Below, piece after piece: positions 21,014-24,498 of a DNA stretch of 24,498 nucleotides. The position numbers were made by a program, and so were the translations under genes. The notes below the pieces were generated by a model. It did no database searches, was not told where the DNA came from, and saw only the letters and a list, made by a program, of their open reading frames with translations. Position 1 is the stretch's first letter. Each line of letters opens with the position of its first letter. Source of the DNA: Agrocybe praecox (lineage: Eukaryota; Basidiomycota; Agaricomycetes; Agaricales; Agrocybaceae); contig CAXHKQ010000121.1 of assembly GCA_964017145.1 (NCBI GenBank), positions 1 to 24,498 on the forward strand, written 5' to 3'.

Positions 21014-21267
21014 CTGTGGGGGCGGAGGGACACACCAGGTGGGAAGGCGCGAATAAGGTAAATATTACAATGTGAATTGGAGATGTGCAAGTGTTTGTGT
21101 GACTGTTGCTGTTGTGGTTTTGGTGTACTGGTTCCGCATTTTGACAGATCGATCTCTCTGCCCAACGCGCGCTCAATTGCGCACTCTCGTCGATCGGTCG
21201 ATCCCCATAACGGTCGGTCGGTGCATGTCGCATACACGCAACTACACAACGATGATGCCAAGCTCAC
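21014..21267 (-). other. Predicted 254-base intron
   Basis: Bounded by GTGAGC (from 21267) and the pyrimidine-rich CCCACAG (ending 21014). The flanking frames agree: one base before, two bases after. The acceptor is strong, the donor good. Alternatively the region is leader and intron of another arrangement. Confidence 0.5.
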
Positions 21268-21295
21268 CCACAAGCACAAGCTCGAGGAGAGGCAT
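21268..21295 (-). CDS. Candidate upstream exon end joined to the Gln-rich exon
   Basis: Ending at 21268 before GTGAGC, this exon leaves one base (G) that completes a Val codon with the next exon. From the ATG at 21295 the joined start would read MPLLELVLVVGLLPMPSATN, a short hydrophobic N-terminus. The same frame stays open far upstream to 21988, so the real start could be earlier, or the exon may be wholly leader. The boundary is better supported than the start. Confidence 0.38.
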
Positions 21296-21425
21296 ACATC
21301 GACGTCGGCCAGTGTATGCAAATGTTTGTGCGAACTTGTGGCTCGCAAATCTGCGTTGAGGCCGTCTCGCTCGCACGTCGCGATGCAACCACCGCCGCCG
21401 CCAAGCACAATCGCGAACTTGCACC

Positions 21426-21452
21426 GAGAGTTTGAAGCTGAGAGTTGAAGCT
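21426..21452. repeat. Two-unit tandem repeat near a possible promoter
   Basis: GAGAGTTTGAAGCT is followed directly by GAGAGTTGAAGCT, differing by one T. On the minus strand the pair reads as two AGCTTCAA(A)CTCTC units. It lies about 160-185 bases upstream of the donor at 21267, where a transcription start is plausible. Confidence 0.6.
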
Positions 21453-21611
21453 TGACCAACGACTTGCGTGGTGTTGTGCTCCACACAAAGCGCTTCAACA
21501 ACATTGGAGATGGAATAGCAGTATCGGAATGTCGGAGAGTAAGCCATGGTCATGATGAACGAGTATGTGTGTGTGAGTGTGTTGAAAAGAGTATTGTTTA
21601 CTTTTATCACT

Positions 21612-21639
21612 TGTGTGTGTATGTGTGTGTGTGTGTGTG
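21612..21639. repeat. (TG)n microsatellite, one interruption
   Basis: TG units with a single TA interruption near 21621. Confidence 0.9.
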
Positions 21640-21702
21640 CTTGTGAACCGTCCACGACGAGGGAATACACGACTACCTGCGCTCTCACATATAAATACAT
21701 AC

Positions 21703-21724
21703 GCACACACACACATACACACAC
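21703..21724. repeat. (AC)n microsatellite, one interruption
   Basis: AC units interrupted once by AT. Confidence 0.88.
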
Positions 21725-22329
21725 GCGTATATAGGTCCGCAAGTATAGTATTATTTTTATTATGTGTTGCTCTGGAAATATGTTCTCATACCGAAGTCGA
21801 GCAGCAGCAGCGCAGCAGCACGAAACCGGTTGAACCCAAATACTACGAATCCCCACACCGCCTCCCCCTCCCCGTCCAGCCCGCGCACTCTTCACAATGC
21901 ATGCACACACGAACTCACACACATCGATAGACACCGGCGACAACAAATCGGCCAGAATGCAACAGATGCATGAGAGCGGTGCATGCACGCATACCGGTGA
22001 AACTCGGTTTCGCGCCGAATATGCATATGCGCGAATTGCATATGATACCAGCGCAGGTCCTTATCATGCTCGCACGCTCGCGGAATGCAGGCGTGGAATT
22101 TCAGCAGATATAACAGCAGCACCAAACACCCAAAAAACGCATCGAAAGGGGGCCACCACCTCGCTCTGGTATGCGAGCACCGTTCAGTGTTATGCAAACA
22201 ACTCGCATTACTTTTATGTGCGCGGCATGGCTGCGTGCATCAGCGCACGTGTTCCACATAATGCACTCTGTTTACATTTCGCTTGCGTCGCTGGTTGGCG
22301 AGCGCTCGCGCAGCTGCGTTAACAGTATA

Positions 22330-22938
22330 CTACATGGGCTGATTAGTCCCTGGACAATCTATGAAGGAACAATTCATCATAGTATTCTTTTAGACAGCCA
22401 TGACAAATCTTATAACCGAACTGTCATTAGTTTGGGAGTAAATGCCTTTATTGTAACTCGCGGTTCGACATATCTCATATCTCAACATATATACATAGAA
22501 GAAGGTATTTGAAGTGTTAATAAAGCACTGATTTCTGATAGGTAGAAGGGCCTCTGGAGCAATGCGCGCAGTGGACGCCTTAATTTGGCAGTTCCAGACG
22601 AAATCATAACAAATATTTATGCATATGTTTTTGGGCATGCAGGATCTCGTAGCGGAGAAACGTTGCGGAAAAACGCAATGAATTGGGCTATGAATTATGG
22701 TTTTATGCGTTTTTGGCCCTCAGTGTAATTAAAATGGTAGCTCGAGGGAATGAATAAGCCAGTCTAAATCGAGAAAAAAAACATTTTGTATGGGTTAGCT
22801 ATCCAGATGTTTTGGGACCGCAAATTTAAGGATATCGAACAATCGAGCTGTATTAAAACTATGTAAAGGATTACAAAAAGTGCTCATCAAAAATATTATT
22901 CCTTCATAGTTTCTCCCGGGACTTCTCAGCCCATGTAG
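22330..22938. mobile_element. 609-bp TA-flanked MITE with ~50-bp terminal inverted repeats
   Basis: The left end starts CTACATGGGCTGATTAGTCC; the right end, reversed, starts CTACATGGGCTGAGAAGTCC. Similarity continues through a shared CTATGAAGGAA block to about base 48 with few mismatches. The flanks are TATA at 22326-22329 and TATA at 22939-22942, so the duplication is TA or TATA. TA duplication and end structure suggest the Tc1/mariner superfamily. The interior is AT-rich and has no recognisable transposase, so it is probably a non-autonomous derivative. Confidence 0.82.
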
Positions 22939-22942
22939 TATA

Positions 22943-23500
22943 TATAGTCGCATTTGTTGCATGTGCTTACGTGTGCGCGATCCGCCGCCCGTCGTTGCCC
23001 GCTGATTCGGAATGCATTCGCTAGCGAACGCTCAGTCGTATGTTCCATATGTTTCGTGCACTGTAACTGCGAAATTCGCTGCGGTCAGCGCATGAAATGT
23101 ACACCGACATTGAACGGCCGAAGCCCGAATATTTCCAAAAGGCTTACAATAGCGTGATCTAGGCAAACCGCGTTTTTGATTGCCGCATGTAGGACCCCCC
23201 GAACGCGATATGCTGCGCTGCGTTCTTATATTGTGTCGCCGTCGTACGCGCATTTTGCGACCTTGAGCATAGACTAAATGACCATGGCGAATCGGTGCAA
23301 CATCGCGCGCCGAACAACGCGATATTTGCGCGCTCGCGTTTGGTGCCGGGTTTTTTTCTCGTCGTCTTCTCGGCGCGGGGCCGGGGGACCATGAACCGTT
23401 TGATGCGAGCGCGCGCGCGCTCAGCGGACGGGCCGAGTGGCGGCGCGGTACGCTTAAACGGATCGCGATAGCTGCTGGAGCGATTCTGTGTATGCTTGAA
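22943..23500. other. GC/CpG-rich stretch without a supported gene
   Basis: A 135-codon minus-strand frame (23159-23566) contains a basic patch (PRAEKTTRKKPGTKRERAN) and is protein-like in places. It runs out of AT-rich DNA and lacks a convincing acceptor-donor pair. CGCGCG tracts lie at 23411-23420. Not called. Confidence 0.35.
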
Positions 23501-24203
23501 CAGGGTGGTCGTCCTATGGCATTGTTTTTGAATAAACCAAAAATCGAAGGAATAACAATAATTCAAAATAGTTTATTTTTGGATTATGTAGAGTAATCTT
23601 TTTCCTTCGATGCAATTGATAAGCTTTGTATTAAATCTCTCTTTAAATATATGAAGCATGATTACAGATTACAGATATGAAGCATGCTTTTTGGGTCAGT
23701 TGAAATCTTTTTTGTTCATGAGCATAGCATCTGCTTAGCTTATGTAAAGAGCAACGGATGTTCTATAAATTAATTTCATTCATCCGTAAGATATTCTCTT
23801 GAACAACATTTATACATAGATATGGCAACAAGGATACACACGACAGCCAAGCTAATAATTTACTATATTTGGCTTAAAAATGCAATCAATCGAATAGTTT
23901 GTCGAAGAATGAATAGAGTCGGTTGAAGCCATATATGGGTTCTTATTAGCATGGCTTCCTTGATAATCCTAGTTGCGATATCAATAAATGTTATTTCAGA
24001 AAATGTCTTGCTGATGAATGACACAAATTCATAGAACATTTACTCTTAAGCTATTCAGATGCTATTCTCATGATTGAAATAGATAGCAGTGGACCAAAAT
24101 TTCGTGCTGAATATCTTTGTTGCATGCCTCAAATTTTTTGCAACAAATTTTATCTTTTTTTCGTTCTAGCTTCTAGAATGTTGGTAAATGACCAGGCACC
24201 CTG
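23501..24203. mobile_element. Possible AT-rich element with short CAGGGTG ends
   Basis: CAGGGTGGTC at the left and GACCAGGCACCCTG at the right are inverted partners sharing seven perfect terminal bases plus a shifted GGTC. They sit at or near both edges of a sharply AT-rich 0.7-kb block. No target duplication is evident (TGCTTGAA against TACGTATA), so this is tentative. No coding sequence. Confidence 0.32.
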
Positions 24204-24498
24204 TACGTATAAACATAATGTATTATATGACATTTGAGTCCGAGTCTGCGCAGAATTTCCACTGTTGCTGACCGTCGATTTGAACATTCCACACCGCGCA
24301 GCGTTACATCATATGCATATCCGTGTGCGTGCGTGTTTGCAGCAAATATGCTACTTGTACTTGGCGTGCATGTATTTCATTATCACAAGTCTTGCGAACG
24401 TTATATGTACGTTTTTGTGTGTGTATGTGTGTGAATGTGAAACGTTATTAGTTCGGCAGCATACGCAAACACACTATTGTGACATATGAAGTGCTGAT
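24204..24498. other. Non-coding window end
   Basis: AT-rich grading into TG-rich sequence (24405-24440). No exon seen. Confidence 0.4.

Larger units (their letters stand above)
21461..22325. other. CA/TG-rich upstream DNA, no gene recognised
   Basis: Contains the (GT)n at 21612-21639 and the (AC)n near 21703-21724. The minus-strand frame reaching back to 21988 is mostly a translation of these repeats. The plus-strand frame 21897-22322 lacks splice or start support. Confidence 0.45.

Noticed and set aside
23159..23566. 135-residue minus-strand frame with a basic patch
   Set aside because: It starts in AT-rich flanking DNA and lacks a convincing acceptor-donor pair. Could be revisited with RNA data.

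Overview
The window looks like eukaryotic, probably insect and most likely dipteran (mosquito-like), DNA. It has no bacterial-type gene packing. No exon is longer than about 570 bases. GC-rich blocks full of alternating CA/TG/CG microsatellites are interleaved with AT-rich blocks, several of which are small DNA transposons. The taxon is an inference from texture; I recognised no diagnostic gene. Nearly all open frames in the window are chance frames running through GC-rich low-complexity DNA.

The only gene I can support runs on the minus strand (right to left), and its body would lie beyond position 1. The best exon (20443-21013) encodes about 189 residues rich in Gln and His, bounded by a clear 3' splice site and a good 5' splice site. 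Three further minus-strand candidates carry short N-termini starting with ATG: 16934-17247, 11490-11584 and 2028-2197. All four end in the same codon phase (two bases of a split codon). The simplest reading is one gene with a long Gln-rich isoform and several short isoforms from alternative promoters, all splicing into a common exon outside the window. The gene identity is unknown. A short exon ending at 21268 is phase-compatible with the Gln-rich exon across a 254-base intron.

Mobile elements: (1) a 107-base foldback element at 108-214 with 32-base perfect arms and a 9-base duplication; (2) a large decayed inverted repeat at about 9985-10735; (3) a 170-base element with TAA duplication at 10422-10591, nested in the right arm of (2); (4) a 1,168-base element at 15329-16496 flanked by TA, with ends resembling mariner; (5) a 609-base TA-flanked element at 22330-22938; (6) a weaker candidate at 23501-24203. 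No transposase was recognised in any of them.

Layout: 1-2027 downstream intron with element 1; 2028-3350 proximal short-isoform exon and leader/promoter; 3351-5340 CpG and CA/TG-rich island; 5341-7100 AT-rich, with hairpins and a weak plus-strand initiator plus tiny ORF; 7101-9940 mixed non-coding; 9940-10740 elements 2 and 3; 11490-13000 second short-isoform exon with leader-like sequence; 13000-15328 repeat-rich; element 4; 16934-17247 third short-isoform candidate; 17248-20442 repeat-rich intron; 20443-21460 Gln-rich exon, small intron and upstream exon; 21461-24498 repeat-rich and AT-rich DNA with elements 5 and 6. No rRNA or tRNA gene, CRISPR array or prokaryote-type operon is visible.
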